Source of the DNA: Bradyrhizobium sp. AZCC 1719
Lineage (GTDB): Bacteria; Pseudomonadota; Alphaproteobacteria; Rhizobiales; Xanthobacteraceae
Length of the DNA stretch: 64,000 nt
Reading direction: 5' to 3'
Assembly: GCF_036924525.1 (NCBI RefSeq)
Contig: NZ_JAZHRU010000001.1
Span: 5,733,001-5,797,000 of the forward strand
Part shown: positions 18,459-27,618 of the stretch, one piece after another
How positions within the stretch are numbered: the stretch's first letter is position 1
How the letters are laid out: every line of letters begins with the position of its first letter
Program-made: the position numbers and the translations under genes
Notes under the pieces: model-generated
Seen by the model: the letters and a program-made list of their open reading frames with translations, nothing else
What the model was told of the DNA's origin: nothing
Database searches by the model: none

Positions 18459-18815
18459 CTATTCGGCTTTCTCGTCGGGGACAGGTGGAAGATGACGCTG
18501 AAGGTCCATTCTCTCGTGCAGGATTCGCACGATTTCGATCGTCATTCCTGGTGCCACCCGGTACATCAGGAAGTAACTTCCGCGCCGACCGTGCCGCGCG
18601 ATGTGGAGTGTGCGAAGACCTGACATGATCTCGCCTCGCGCTTTGGAGCCCGCAACCTCGGGACCGTCGGCAAGTTCGCCGATCGCCTGAACGAGCGTGT
18701 CCCGATAGACACGCGATTGCCGCTCACCAAAATTCTCGGTGGTCCATTTGACGATGTTCGCAAAATCGACTTCTGCCGCAGCGCCGAGGCGGACACGCCA
18801 TTTCCGCTCGACCAT
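18459..18815 (-). CDS. RelE/ParE family toxin
   Basis: 118 residues. ParE-type fold: ARLGAAAEVDFANIVKWTTENFGE-like first helix pair (here VRLGAAAEVDFANIVKW), then LADGPEVAGSKARGE, the strand LRTLHIARHGRRGSYFLMYR and IEIVRILHERMDLQRHL. ParE toxins poison DNA gyrase; RelE relatives cleave mRNA on the ribosome. The antitoxin gene ends nine bases before it in the same operon. Together they form a complete type II module. Confidence 0.9.
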   Translation of the reverse strand: MVERKWRVRLGAAAEVDFANIVKWTTENFGERQSRVYRDTLVQAIGELADGPEVAGSKARGEIMSGLRTLHIARHGRRGSYFLMYRVAPGMTIEIVRILHERMDLQRHLPPVPDEKAE

Positions 18816-18824
18816 TGGCGGAAT

Positions 18825-19112
18825 CTATCCGGCGGTCTTGGAGATGACCTTCTCCGAGAGGTCATTCAAATAGCCTCGCAACTCTTCGATATCTCCGAAC
18901 TCTTTGAATTCGCCTCGATCCAGTGCACCAAGACCGACCCGCGCTGCTGATCGCAGAGCCCTCAGCTTGCTTGCGTCCTCCGCCTCGCGTTGCTCCACCA
19001 GCCGCAACCCCTCGCGCAGCACTTCGCTGGCGTTTTGGTAGCGGCCGGACTCGACAAGGGACTTGATGAGGTCTGCTTGGCGCTCCGTCAGCACAACATT
19101 TCTGGTTGGCAC
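18825..19112 (-). CDS. ParD-like antitoxin
   Basis: 95 residues from the GTG at 19112, which follows AGAGGACGCCA; an ATG at 19166 would add 18 residues that do not fit the family. N-terminal ribbon-helix-helix (VPTRNVVLTERQADLIKSLV, SGRYQNASEVLREGLRLVEQ) and a charged C-terminal toxin-binding tail (LDRGEFKEFGDIEELRGYL). It binds and neutralises the ParE-like toxin encoded downstream and probably represses the operon. Confidence 0.9.
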   Translation of the reverse strand: MPTRNVVLTERQADLIKSLVESGRYQNASEVLREGLRLVEQREAEDASKLRALRSAARVGLGALDRGEFKEFGDIEELRGYLNDLSEKVISKTAG

Positions 19113-19251
19113 TGGCGTCCTCTCACTTGTTCGAGTTCCGCTGATGATAGCATCATGTGCCATCACGCTCCATGACCAAGCGACGCGTCCCTCAGCTACA
19201 GCGCGGATGCCTCTTCATCCGCCTGGCGCGCCATTCTCGATTAGGCGTTCC

Positions 19252-20316
19252 TCACTGCGCCCCCGATCCCCCCGCCACGATCTTCTCGTTCAGCTTCTGA
19301 TCCACGATCTCGACCGTGCGGTCGATCTCGGCGCTGGGCGCGCCGAGCTGGTGCGAGATCAGCTTCACGAGCAGGTCGACGCGCTCGATGAACGGCGCGC
19401 CGGCGGCGACCGCACGGGCCGCCGATGACGGCTTGAGCAGGCTTTCGGCCGCCTTGGCATACTTCCCGAACGGCACCTGGTCCTGCGGATCGGCGCCCAG
19501 GCGCCGTGCGATTCCGTCGACGTGATCGTAGATCGACTGCGACAGTTTCAGGTCGCCGTGCACGGCGTCGCGGATCGACTGCGGATCGTTCGGCGTGATG
19601 CAGCGGTAATTGCCGGTCAGCAGCATCGACCATTTGGCGAGCGGCACGAACAGCGAGTCGAACACTTTCAGCTTCACCGGGACGTCGTGGCCATCCAGCG
19701 TCACCGCATCGATATCAGCTTCCAGCTCGCGAAGCAGCTTGTTGTCCTTCTCGTCGGCAAAGGCCGCCGCCTTGAAGTTGGTCGGCAGGCCGACATGCAG
19801 CACGTTTGCCGCCTCTTCCGGCGGACGGAAGGCCTGCGGATCGGGCGAGCACAGCGTCACCAACCCCGGCTGGAAGCGTTCCCACACCTGCGCATTGGTA
19901 TAGGCCTCCTCGAGGTCCATGTCCGCCAGCGCCGGGATCCGCTTGAGATAGGGTAACGGCGGCATGTTCATGATCGACAGACAAGGCAGCTTCGCCTCGG
20001 CGATCTTGATCATCAGAACGCGGATCGTGTGGTTGGTGTATTGCGGCTCCTGCATTGCAAGACCGACCAGGTCGTAGCGGGAAAGATCGACCTCGGCGGG
20101 CGTGGTCGCATCCAGCTTGCCCGGCAGGTCGCGCGAAAAGATCGCGCGGTGCACCGCCTCGTCGCGCAGCTTGATGCGTACTTCGGTGCCGTCGCGGTTG
20201 ATGAGCTCGGCCGTCTTCTTCCGGCAGACCAGGGTCACGTTGTGACCGGCCATCAAAAGCTTCGTCGCCAGCAAGGAGCCATACGAAGCCCCCAGGATCA
20301 AAATGTTGCGCGCCAT
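19252..20316 (-). CDS. ketopantoate reductase-like NAD(P)-binding protein
   Basis: 354 residues, longer than a normal PanE (about 300). N-terminal Rossmann motif is ILGASYGSLLATKLLMAGH, in which the usual GxGxxG is replaced by GASYGS. The second half resembles the helical ApbA C-terminal domain (AKWSMLLTGNYRCIT). The genuine-looking panE gene is at 46457, so this protein may use another substrate or have lost activity. It is monocistronic. Confidence 0.75.
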   Translation of the reverse strand: MARNILILGASYGSLLATKLLMAGHNVTLVCRKKTAELINRDGTEVRIKLRDEAVHRAIFSRDLPGKLDATTPAEVDLSRYDLVGLAMQEPQYTNHTIRVLMIKIAEAKLPCLSIMNMPPLPYLKRIPALADMDLEEAYTNAQVWERFQPGLVTLCSPDPQAFRPPEEAANVLHVGLPTNFKAAAFADEKDNKLLRELEADIDAVTLDGHDVPVKLKVFDSLFVPLAKWSMLLTGNYRCITPNDPQSIRDAVHGDLKLSQSIYDHVDGIARRLGADPQDQVPFGKYAKAAESLLKPSSAARAVAAGAPFIERVDLLVKLISHQLGAPSAEIDRTVEIVDQKLNEKIVAGGSGAQ

Positions 20317-20435
20317 ACTCTCTCTTTCACAGATAAAACCAGGCCCCTATGGGGGTCTGGCACCCATTATACCAGAATTGACCGTCCCGATGCCTACTGC
20401 AAACCGGCAGCCATTACAATCGGATAGACTGGCCT

Positions 20436-21335
20436 TTACGACCTTGTCGCCAGCACGACGCCGGCCAGCGTAAACACCAGCGCCGCGATCTGGATCGGCC
20501 CGAGCGGCTCGCCGAGTGCGATGGCGGAGGCGACGACGCCGATCACCGGCACCGCCATGGTGCCGATCGCGGCGACTGATGCCGGCAGGCGGGCGAGCGC
20601 GGCGAACCAGCTCACATAGGCGATGCAGAACTGGATCACGGTGGAATAGATCAGGAGCCACCAGCCGAGCTGTGTCACCTCATCGATATGCGTGGTCTCG
20701 ACGGCGAGACCGATGATGACGATCGGGAAACAGCCGAGCCCGATCTGCCAGGCCGCGGCCGGGATCGGCGGCAGCGGCACCGGCAGCTTCTTCGCCAGCA
20801 CCGTGCCGAGCGCAAAGCCGAACGCGCCGCCCAGCGCCATCACCATGCCCGGCAGCTTTGCGGCGGTCGCGCTAAAGCCGTTGCCGCCCATGATCGCGGC
20901 GAGGCCCGCGAACGCCATCACCAGCGCCACCGTGCGCAGAATAGTCGGCCGTTCGCCGAGCACCGGCCAGGCCAGGAGCGAGGCCCAGACCGGCATGGTG
21001 TAGGCGATCAGCGCCGCTTCGCTGGCCGGCAGCCACAACAGCGCCAGCCCCATCAGCACCATCCATCCCGTGACGTTGAGCAGCGCCGAGAGCATCAGCC
21101 GCGGCCACAAATGCCGCTCGACCTTGAGGCTCTGCGAGCGCGCCAGCGCCAGCACGGCCAGGAGCGCCGCGCCGATCACACCGGTCGAGCCCCGCAGCGT
21201 CAGCGGCGGCAGCTCGCTCAGGAGATACTTCGTGACGGGCCAGTTAAAGCCCCAACCCACCGAGGTGATGGCGAGGAACATCAGGCCTGCGGGCGCGATC
21301 CGCATCGGCGCGCTGGTCGGTTTTGATTCTGTCAT
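20436..21335 (-). CDS. EamA family (DMT superfamily) exporter
   Basis: About 299 residues from the ATG at 21335; an ATG four codons upstream is possible. Ten hydrophobic segments in two EamA repeats. It is a close paralogue of the protein at 14201-15106, sharing the first repeat (ITSVGWGFNWPVTKYLLSEL) and the second-repeat phrase AAWQIGLGCFPIVIIGLAVE. Substrate unknown. Confidence 0.92.
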   Translation of the reverse strand: MTESKPTSAPMRIAPAGLMFLAITSVGWGFNWPVTKYLLSELPPLTLRGSTGVIGAALLAVLALARSQSLKVERHLWPRLMLSALLNVTGWMVLMGLALLWLPASEAALIAYTMPVWASLLAWPVLGERPTILRTVALVMAFAGLAAIMGGNGFSATAAKLPGMVMALGGAFGFALGTVLAKKLPVPLPPIPAAAWQIGLGCFPIVIIGLAVETTHIDEVTQLGWWLLIYSTVIQFCIAYVSWFAALARLPASVAAIGTMAVPVIGVVASAIALGEPLGPIQIAALVFTLAGVVLATRS

Positions 21336-21620
21336 GGAGCCCGGCAAGGGACGGAAAAGCGGTGGAATCGGCCCTCACCTTGCCGCTTATCGGCGGGCGG
21401 GACCACGGGCTCGCGGGCATGCCAGCCCTCCCGCTCCGTAGCGTTACGTGAGTCTTTCGAACGCAATCCCGAAGGGAGAAAAAATACCTGCCCTGTGAAC
21501 AGCGGGACGAAGCCTGTTTCCACATGCGAGGAACAAATTTTTGGGTTGGGAATCCCTGAGGACTCACCGATACTTGGCACCATCACAGGCGCGGGAACAC
21601 CCCCTGTTATCCCTCACTTT

Positions 21621-21636
21621 CCACCATATTTAGTAT
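21621..21636 (+). promoter_or_regulatory. candidate NrdR box upstream of nrdJ
   Basis: CCACCATATTTAGTAT agrees at 12 of 16 positions with the NrdR box consensus ACACWATATAWWGTGT-type palindrome used to repress ribonucleotide reductase operons. It lies just before a possible -35 element. NrdR boxes usually occur in pairs; a second well-spaced box is not visible. Confidence 0.3.
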
Positions 21637-21661
21637 TTGATTCAGGAACTCGTACTACTCC

Positions 21662-21690
21662 TTGACGGGCGCAACGGGTTTGGCCTAGCC
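21662..21690 (+). promoter_or_regulatory. weak sigma70-type promoter candidate for nrdJ
   Basis: TTGACG at 21662-21667, 17-base spacer, CTAGCC at 21685-21690. The -35 is good and the -10 poor, as is common in alphaproteobacteria. It implies an nrdJ leader of about 430 bases. Confidence 0.25.
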
Positions 21691-21876
21691 TTATTGCTGG
21701 ACGGCGCGAGTTAAGTTCTGGGTCCCGCCGATCGCTCCCAAATGGGTTCCGAACGAGCACTCCGTCAGCCGGTTGAGGCACGGATCGAGGGCTTGTCTGC
21801 CCAAAATTCGGGGGCGATCCGGGCCTTAAAAAACGAGCCGAATGGCTCAAGGCGACGACGCGCGGCGTTGAGTTGG

Positions 21877-21925
21877 GAGCATGGTCCGGAAAAGTGGGTA
21901 CCGGTTTTCCGAACAGACCATGCTC
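21877..21925. repeat. Rhizobiales palindromic repeat (gagcatg...catgctc)
   Basis: A 49-base near-perfect palindrome: arms GAGCATGGTCCGGAAAA and TTTTCCGAACAGACCATGCTC around gtgggtaccgg. This is a family I recognise as widely dispersed in Rhizobiales genomes. In RNA it would form a long hairpin within the nrdJ leader. Confidence 0.85.
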
Positions 21926-22126
21926 AAACGAAGGAAGGGGCTGGCCTTGCCGAAAGGCGGGACGAGCCCTTGGGGTGGCGAAGACAGAAACAGGGCCGGG
22001 TTCACCGGTAGAGCTTGCGGATCTCAAGGGCCAAGGTTGTCTTCAACCATGGTCCCGAAGGTTCGCTCACAGAAACATCCGGCAACCGCAGGAAATGCGG
22101 ACCGGGCAAGACGGGGCACGACAACT

Positions 22127-25100
22127 ATGCGAATCGAACGGCGCAACACCACTTCCGGCCAGTCACCCTATGCAGGGATTGATTTCAGGCTGACGACATC
22201 GGAGATCCGCAACCCCGACGGTTCGGTCGTGTTTCGGCTCGAAAATGTCGAAGTGCCCCAGTTCTGGTCGCAGGTCGCCTCCGACGTGCTGGCGCAGAAA
22301 TACTTCCGGAAAGCCGGCGTCGCCGCGCGCCTGAAGAAGGTCGAGGAAGAGACCGTCCCGTCGTGGCTGTGGCGCTCGGTGCCGGACACCGAGGCCCTCG
22401 CCCTGCTGCCTGAAAGCGAGCGCTATGTCGGCGAGACCAGCGCCAAGCAGGTGTTCGATCGCCTCGCCGGCTGCTGGACCTATTGGGGCTGGAAGGGCGG
22501 CTATTTCTCGTCCGATGAAGACGCGCAGGCGTTTTACGACGAGCTGCGCTACCAGCTCGCCAAGCAGATGGTCGCGCCGAACTCGCCGCAATGGTTCAAC
22601 ACCGGGCTGCATTGGGCTTACGGCATCGATGGCCCCGGCCAGGGCCACTATTACGTCGACTGGAAGACCGGCAAACTGACGAAATCCAAGTCGGCGTACG
22701 AGCACCCGCAGCCGCACGCCTGCTTCATCCAGGGCATCGAGGACGACCTCGTCAACGAGGGCGGCATCATGGACCTCTGGGTGCGTGAGGCGCGCCTGTT
22801 CAAATACGGCTCCGGCACCGGCTCCAACTTCTCGCGCCTGCGCGGCGAAGGCGAGCGCCTTTCCGGCGGCGGCCGCTCGTCCGGCCTGATGTCTTTCCTC
22901 AAGATCGGTGATCGCGCCGCGGGAGCCATCAAGAGCGGCGGCACCACGCGCCGCGCGGCCAAGATGGTCGTGGTCGACGTCGATCATCCCGACATCGAGA
23001 CCTATATCGACTGGAAGGTGAAGGAGGAGCAGAAGGTCGCCGCGCTGGTCACCGGCTCCAAGATCAACCAGAAGCACCTCAAGGCCGTGCTGAAGGCCTG
23101 CGTGAACTGCGAAGGCTCGGGCGATGACTGCTTCGATCCCGAGAAGAACCCTGCCCTCCGCCGCGAGATCAAGCTGGCGCGCCGCGCGCTGGTGCCCGAC
23201 AATTACATCAAGCGGGTGATCCAGTTCGCCAAGCAAGGCTACAAGGACATCGACTTCCCGATCTACGATACCGATTGGGATTCGGAAGCCTACCTCACGG
23301 TCTCCGGCCAGAACTCCAACAACTCGGTCTCGCTGAAGGACGACTTCCTTCGCGCTGTCGAAACCGACGGCGAGTGGAATCTGATCGGCCGCACCAACAA
23401 GAAGATCACCAAGACCCTCAAGGCGCGCGAGCTCTGGGAAAAGATCGGCCACGCCGCCTGGGCCTCGGCCGATCCCGGCCTGCACTTCAACACCACGATG
23501 AACGACTGGCACACCTGCAAGGCGTCCGGCGACATCCGCGCGTCGAACCCGTGCTCGGAATACATGTTCCTGGACGACACGGCGTGCAACCTCGCCTCCG
23601 CCAATCTGCTGACCTTCTATTCGACGACGACAAAACGGTTCGACGTCGAGGCCTATGAGCACCTGTGCCGGCTCTGGACCATCGTGCTCGAAATCTCCGT
23701 GATGATGGCGCAATTCCCGTCGAAGGCGATCGCCGAACTCTCCTACGAGTTCCGCACGCTGGGCCTCGGCTTTGCCAACATCGGCGGCCTCCTGATGACC
23801 ATGGGGCTTCCCTACGACTCCAAGGAAGGCCGTTCGCTGTGCGGCGCGCTGACCGCTGTGATGACCGGCATCGCCTACAAGACCTCGGCCGAGATGGCGG
23901 CCGAGCTCGGCACCTTCCCCGGCTACAAGAAGAACACCCAGCACATGCTGCGCGTGATCCGCAACCACCGCCGCGCCGCCCATGGCCACGCCTCGGGCTA
24001 TGAAGCGCTGTCGGTCAACCCGGTGCCGCTCGACCACGCCTCCTGCCCGCAAGGAGACGTGATCGCGCACGCGACCAAAGCCTGGGACGACGCGCTGACG
24101 CTTGGCGAAGCCAACGGCTTCCGCAACGCGCAGACGACAGTGGTGGCGCCGACCGGCACCATCGGCCTCGTGATGGATTGCGACACCACCGGCATCGAGC
24201 CTGACTTTGCGCTGGTGAAGTTCAAGAAGCTCGCCGGCGGCGGCTACTGGAAGATCATCAACCAGGCCGTGCCCGAAGCGCTGCGCGCGCTCGGCTACAG
24301 CGAAGCGCTTATTGCGGAGATCGAAGCCTACGCCGTCGGCCACGGCTCGCTCTCCAACGCGCCCGGCATCAACCTCACCACGCTGAAGGCCAAAGGCTTC
24401 ACCGACGAAGCGCTGGCCAAAGTGGAAAAGGCGTTGCCGACCGCCTTCGACATCAAGTTCGCCTTCAACAAGTGGACCTTTGGCGAAGACTTCCTGCGCG
24501 ACACGCTGAACCTCTCGGCCGAGACGATCGCGGCCCCCGGCTTCGACCTGCTGGCCGCCCTCGGCTTCAGCAAACGTGAGATCGAGGCCGCGAACGTGCA
24601 CATCTGCGGCGCGATGACGGTGGAAGGCGCCCCGCATCTGAAGGCCGAACACTATCCGGTGTTCGACTGCGCCAACCCCTGCGGCAAGATCGGCAAGCGC
24701 TATCTGTCGGTCGAGAGCCACATCCGCATGATGGCGGTGTCGCAGCCGTTCATCTCGGGCGCGATCAGCAAGACCATCAACATGCCGAACGACGCCACCG
24801 TCGAGGATTGCAAGGCGGCGTATCTCTTGTCCTGGAAGCTCGCGCTGAAGGCCAACGCGCTCTACCGCGACGGCTCGAAGCTCTCCCAGCCCTTGAACTC
24901 GCAGCTCATCGCCGACGATGACGACGAGGACGATGCGGTGGAGGCGCTCTACGAGAAACCGATGGCCGCGCGCACTGCGCAGGTCTCGGAAAAGATCGTC
25001 GAGAAGCTGGTCGAGCGCATCGTCGTGATGCGCGAGCGCGAGAAGATGCCGGACCGACGCAAGGGCTACACCCAGAAGGCGGTGGTCGGCGGCCACAAGG

Positions 25101-25873
25101 TCTACTTGCGCACCGGCGAATATGACGACGGCCGTCTCGGCGAGATCTTCATCGACATGCACAAGGAAGGCGCAGCACTCCGCTCCTTCATCAACAATTT
25201 TGCGATCGCCGTCTCGCTCGGCCTGCAATACGGCGTGCCGCTGGAGGAATATGTCGACGCCTTCACCTTCACCCGCTTCGAGCCGGCGGGCCCCGTGCAG
25301 GGCAACGACAGCATCAAGTACGCGACCTCGATCCTCGACTATGTGTTCCGCGAGCTCGCGGTCAGCTACATGTCGCGCTTCGACCTCGCCCATGTCGATC
25401 CGACCGAGTCGAATTTCGACGCGCTCGGCAAGGGCGTCGAGGAAGGCAAGGAGCCGTCCGACCAGGGCCAACAGGCCACCAAGTATCTGTCCAAGGGCCT
25501 GACCCGCTCGCGCACGGATAATCTGGTGGTGATGCGCGGCGGCGACGTGGATGCCCGCGGCTCCCACAACGTCACCGCGATCGCCGGACACGGCCCCAGC
25601 GCCCGCGCCTCCGACGCGCACGAAGGCGCCGTGGCGTTAAGGCAGGAATCCCAGCACGACCTGTCCCCGACAGAAAAGCTGGGAGCCCTGCAATGGAGCA
25701 AGGCCGGCAGCGCCGCCGTGGCGGTCGCCCCCAGCAAGGCCGAACGCCGCGCGGAAGCCAAGGCCAAGGGCTACGAAGGCGAGATGTGCTCGGAATGCGG
25801 CAACTTCACGCTGGTGCGGAATGGGACCTGCATGAAGTGCGATACGTGTGGAAGCACGACGGGGTGTTCTTAG
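22127..25873 (+). CDS. nrdJ: vitamin B12-dependent (class II) ribonucleotide reductase
   Basis: 1248 residues from the ATG at 22127; longer in-frame extensions run through the palindrome. It reduces ribonucleotides to deoxyribonucleotides with adenosylcobalamin, independent of oxygen. Visible marks: substrate-site [10 protein letters not shown] and [11 protein letters not shown], catalytic [18 protein letters not shown] (cysteine and glutamate of the active site), and a C-terminal zinc-ribbon-like CSECGN...CMKCDTCGS...GCS carrying the redox cysteines that regenerate the active site. The length is that of the large alphaproteobacterial NrdJ form. It is monocistronic, behind a long leader. Confidence 0.97.
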   Translation: MRIERRNTTSGQSPYAGIDFRLTTSEIRNPDGSVVFRLENVEVPQFWSQVASDVLAQKYFRKAGVAARLKKVEEETVPSWLWRSVPDTEALALLPESERYVGETSAKQVFDRLAGCWTYWGWKGGYFSSDEDAQAFYDELRYQLAKQMVAPNSPQWFNTGLHWAYGIDGPGQGHYYVDWKTGKLTKSKSAYEHPQPHACFIQGIEDDLVNEGGIMDLWVREARLFKYGSGTGSNFSRLRGEGERLSGGGRSSGLMSFLKIGDRAAGAIKSGGTTRRAAKMVVVDVDHPDIETYIDWKVKEEQKVAALVTGSKINQKHLKAVLKACVNCEGSGDDCFDPEKNPALRREIKLARRALVPDNYIKRVIQFAKQGYKDIDFPIYDTDWDSEAYLTVSGQNSNNSVSLKDDFLRAVETDGEWNLIGRTNKKITKTLKARELWEKIGHAAWASADPGLHFNTTMNDWHTCKASGDIRASNPCSEYMFLDDTACNLASANLLTFYSTTTKRFDVEAYEHLCRLWTIVLEISVMMAQFPSKAIAELSYEFRTLGLGFANIGGLLMTMGLPYDSKEGRSLCGALTAVMTGIAYKTSAEMAAELGTFPGYKKNTQHMLRVIRNHRRAAHGHASGYEALSVNPVPLDHASCPQGDVIAHATKAWDDALTLGEANGFRNAQTTVVAPTGTIGLVMDCDTTGIEPDFALVKFKKLAGGGYWKIINQAVPEALRALGYSEALIAEIEAYAVGHGSLSNAPGINLTTLKAKGFTDEALAKVEKALPTAFDIKFAFNKWTFGEDFLRDTLNLSAETIAAPGFDLLAALGFSKREIEAANVHICGAMTVEGAPHLKAEHYPVFDCANPCGKIGKRYLSVESHIRMMAVSQPFISGAISKTINMPNDATVEDCKAAYLLSWKLALKANALYRDGSKLSQPLNSQLIADDDDEDDAVEALYEKPMAARTAQVSEKIVEKLVERIVVMREREKMPDRRKGYTQKAVVGGHKVYLRTGEYDDGRLGEIFIDMHKEGAALRSFINNFAIAVSLGLQYGVPLEEYVDAFTFTRFEPAGPVQGNDSIKYATSILDYVFRELAVSYMSRFDLAHVDPTESNFDALGKGVEEGKEPSDQGQQATKYLSKGLTRSRTDNLVVMRGGDVDARGSHNVTAIAGHGPSARASDAHEGAVALRQESQHDLSPTEKLGALQWSKAGSAAVAVAPSKAERRAEAKAKGYEGEMCSECGNFTLVRNGTCMKCDTCGSTTGCS

Positions 25874-25879
25874 CTTTTG

Positions 25880-25913
25880 GGCCCCCTGAATCAATGACCT
25901 GATTTAGGGGGCC
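25880..25913 (+). terminator. nrdJ 3' hairpin
   Basis: A 14-bp stem (GGCCCCCTGAATCA / TGATTTAGGGGGCC, one G-T pair) with a six-base loop, seven bases after the nrdJ stop. There is no U-run on the + strand, so it may act as an mRNA 3' end stabiliser or a weak terminator. The lower-GC accessory region begins immediately after it. Confidence 0.6.
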
Positions 25914-25930
25914 TCCAACCATGGCAGGCC

Positions 25931-27271
25931 ATGAAGAAACTCCATCCGAATGACTGCGTCTGCGCATTCTGCCGCAACGAAATCGATTTCGATTTTCCGG
26001 ATCATCTTCTTGATAAAATCGCAGAGGGAGAGGTTGTACTATTTGCGGGTGCGGGAATAAGCACTGAGAATAAGGTGCACTGTCAGTCCACCTTATATGA
26101 AGAGATACGAGCGAGCTTAGCAACCACTTCTGATCTGTCATTTCCAGAGCTAATGGATGCATTCTGCGCGCAACCTGACGGCCGGATTAAGCTTCTGGAG
26201 AAAATCAAACGTCGCTTTGATTACTTTCGCTCGTTCGATGGCTTCCTTCGCCCGATGACTCGCTTCCATCGATCGATAGCCCCTCTCTACATGATCAAGG
26301 ATGTGATCACTACGAATTGGGACGATTTCTTTGAAAGTGAATGCAACTTTGATCCGTTTGTTTACGACAGCGATTTAGCCTTTTGGGACGCATCAAAAAG
26401 GCGCGTGATGAAGATCCATGGTTCAATAACAAATTTTGGATCAATCGTTGCGACGACTGACGACTACACTCAGTCATTCAAGCGGCTGAACGACGGCCCG
26501 CTGGGCGCTCAACTGAAATCCTTGATCGCCCGCAAAACAGTTGTCTACGTTGGATATTCTCTGTCGGACGAAAATTACCTTCGACTGCTCCGCAACATAG
26601 CGCGGCTAATGCAGGGAAATCTGCGTCAGTCGTATTTTGTTGCACCGAAGATAGATCTTGAGAAACTCGGAAGGGCTCCTGCTCCCTTGATTCCTATCCA
26701 AACGGATGGATCGCTCTTCTTCGAGATAGCACGGGAGAAGTTGACCGAAAGGTGCAGGATTACGCGCGATCAAGCTTTTGCCGCTTGTGCGGATTTGCTC
26801 GACGATATTGCTGAGGCCCACAACAAAACGGCCGATGCGTTTATTCGCACGCAACACCCCCTTCTTATTTTTATACTGAGCTATCAAGATGGGCTGATCC
26901 ATGCCCTACAACGGATAATCAGGATGCGAAGAACGGGTGAATACCATTCGCAGATGGCGGTTCAGGCCCGCGTTCACAGCTATGAGCATCGCATAGAAGA
27001 GTTATCTGCCGCGAAGGATTATTGGAACGCCGCTTATGCGCTGGGTTATCAAAGCGGCCTACTATTCTTGATACTGAACTCGGATGACGACAAAGGCCCG
27101 TGGCCGCCGTTCTTTGACGTGCCTTTTGATGTCGCTGTGAGGTCCTTATCGGGAGCACTTCGATTTCCCAAAGACAAGTTGCCGCGGTCTGTCAAAGTCC
27201 AAGCCAACCGGATCTTGAAAAGATACCCGAAAGAAGCGCGTTTGATTCCTGATCATACTCCATACCTTTAG
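25931..27271 (+). CDS. SIR2 family protein, probable anti-phage NADase
   Basis: 446 residues. Residues 25-265 form a SIR2 domain: NAD-binding FAGAGIS (38-44), TTNWD (127-131) with the catalytic asparagine, KIHGS (161-165) with H163, and VGYSLSD (207-213). These are the motifs of defence-type SIR2 effectors such as those of Thoeris, DSR and SIR2-HerA, which deplete NAD+ on phage infection. The N-terminus has a CxxC pair (C11, C14); the C-terminal 180 residues are helical with no family I know and could be a sensor. Codon use and AT content differ from nrdJ next door, suggesting transfer. No TIR, HerA or other known partner follows. Confidence 0.85.
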   Translation: MKKLHPNDCVCAFCRNEIDFDFPDHLLDKIAEGEVVLFAGAGISTENKVHCQSTLYEEIRASLATTSDLSFPELMDAFCAQPDGRIKLLEKIKRRFDYFRSFDGFLRPMTRFHRSIAPLYMIKDVITTNWDDFFESECNFDPFVYDSDLAFWDASKRRVMKIHGSITNFGSIVATTDDYTQSFKRLNDGPLGAQLKSLIARKTVVYVGYSLSDENYLRLLRNIARLMQGNLRQSYFVAPKIDLEKLGRAPAPLIPIQTDGSLFFEIAREKLTERCRITRDQAFAACADLLDDIAEAHNKTADAFIRTQHPLLIFILSYQDGLIHALQRIIRMRRTGEYHSQMAVQARVHSYEHRIEELSAAKDYWNAAYALGYQSGLLFLILNSDDDKGPWPPFFDVPFDVAVRSLSGALRFPKDKLPRSVKVQANRILKRYPKEARLIPDHTPYL

Positions 27272-27353
27272 CAAGCAGCCCGGATGGCCAAACCAAGATA
27301 CCCTTGAGAGCCGGTCCGAATATTCATCATGGATGCAGCCCGTCCGACTACTA

Positions 27354-27430
27354 GCGTAGGGCGGATTAGCCGAAGGCGTAATCCGCCGTTCCAAGTGACC
27401 AAGTTGGCGGGTTACGCTTCTCTAATCTGC
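27354..27430. repeat. REP-like element (gggcggattagc...gcgtaatccgcc)
   Basis: Palindromic unit of the GGCGGATTAGCNNAGCGTAATCCGCC family plus a diverged inverted partner (ggcgggttacgcttctctaatctgcc). Other copies lie at 31893, 33106 and 47930. It cuts into the end of a degraded open frame on the - strand. Confidence 0.75.
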
Positions 27431-27594
27431 CTTTCTCGCTGACCTCGGCATCGGATGCACCGCCGTTATACAGGGCGCGCATGAACTCCCGCCAATCCGG
27501 GTGAAGGTCTTCGAGCTTCCTTCGAGGCCGACCTATTGCGTTCGGCTCTTCCTTATCCCGCCCCCGTCGAGATTTCTTTCCGTCACCACTATGC
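27431..27594 (-). pseudogene. fragment of a small DNA-binding-type gene, truncated by a repeat
   Basis: From a possible GTG at 27594 the - strand reads a basic segment (GKKSRRGRDKEEP, GRPRRKLEDLHPDWREFMRA) followed by LYNGGASDAEVSEK. The phrase DWREFMxALYxxGASDxEV resembles helix-turn-helix segments of terminase-small-subunit-like and other phage or plasmid proteins. The frame then runs into the REP element at 27354-27430 and loses sense. I read it as a remnant; it could also be chance. Confidence 0.3.
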
Positions 27595-27618
27595 ACACAG
27601 TATAACGCGTCTTGGCAA

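Larger units (their letters stand above)
21348..22126. other. long leader/intergenic region upstream of nrdJ
   Basis: About 780 bases without a convincing gene. It holds an NrdR-box-like sequence (21621-21636), a weak promoter-like pair (21662-21690) and a 49-base palindromic repeat (21877-21925). Several possible stems lie in the last 200 bases. I looked for cobalamin riboswitch landmarks, because NrdJ needs B12, and did not find a B12 box. Confidence 0.6.

Noticed and set aside
21348..22126. Cobalamin riboswitch upstream of nrdJ
   Set aside because: The B12 box and the conserved core segments of that riboswitch are not visible.
22163..25621. A very long open frame (over 1100 codons) on the - strand opposite nrdJ
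   Set aside because: Shadow of the high-GC coding strand: composition is Arg/Gly/Val/Asp repeats with no domain, and nrdJ is certain.
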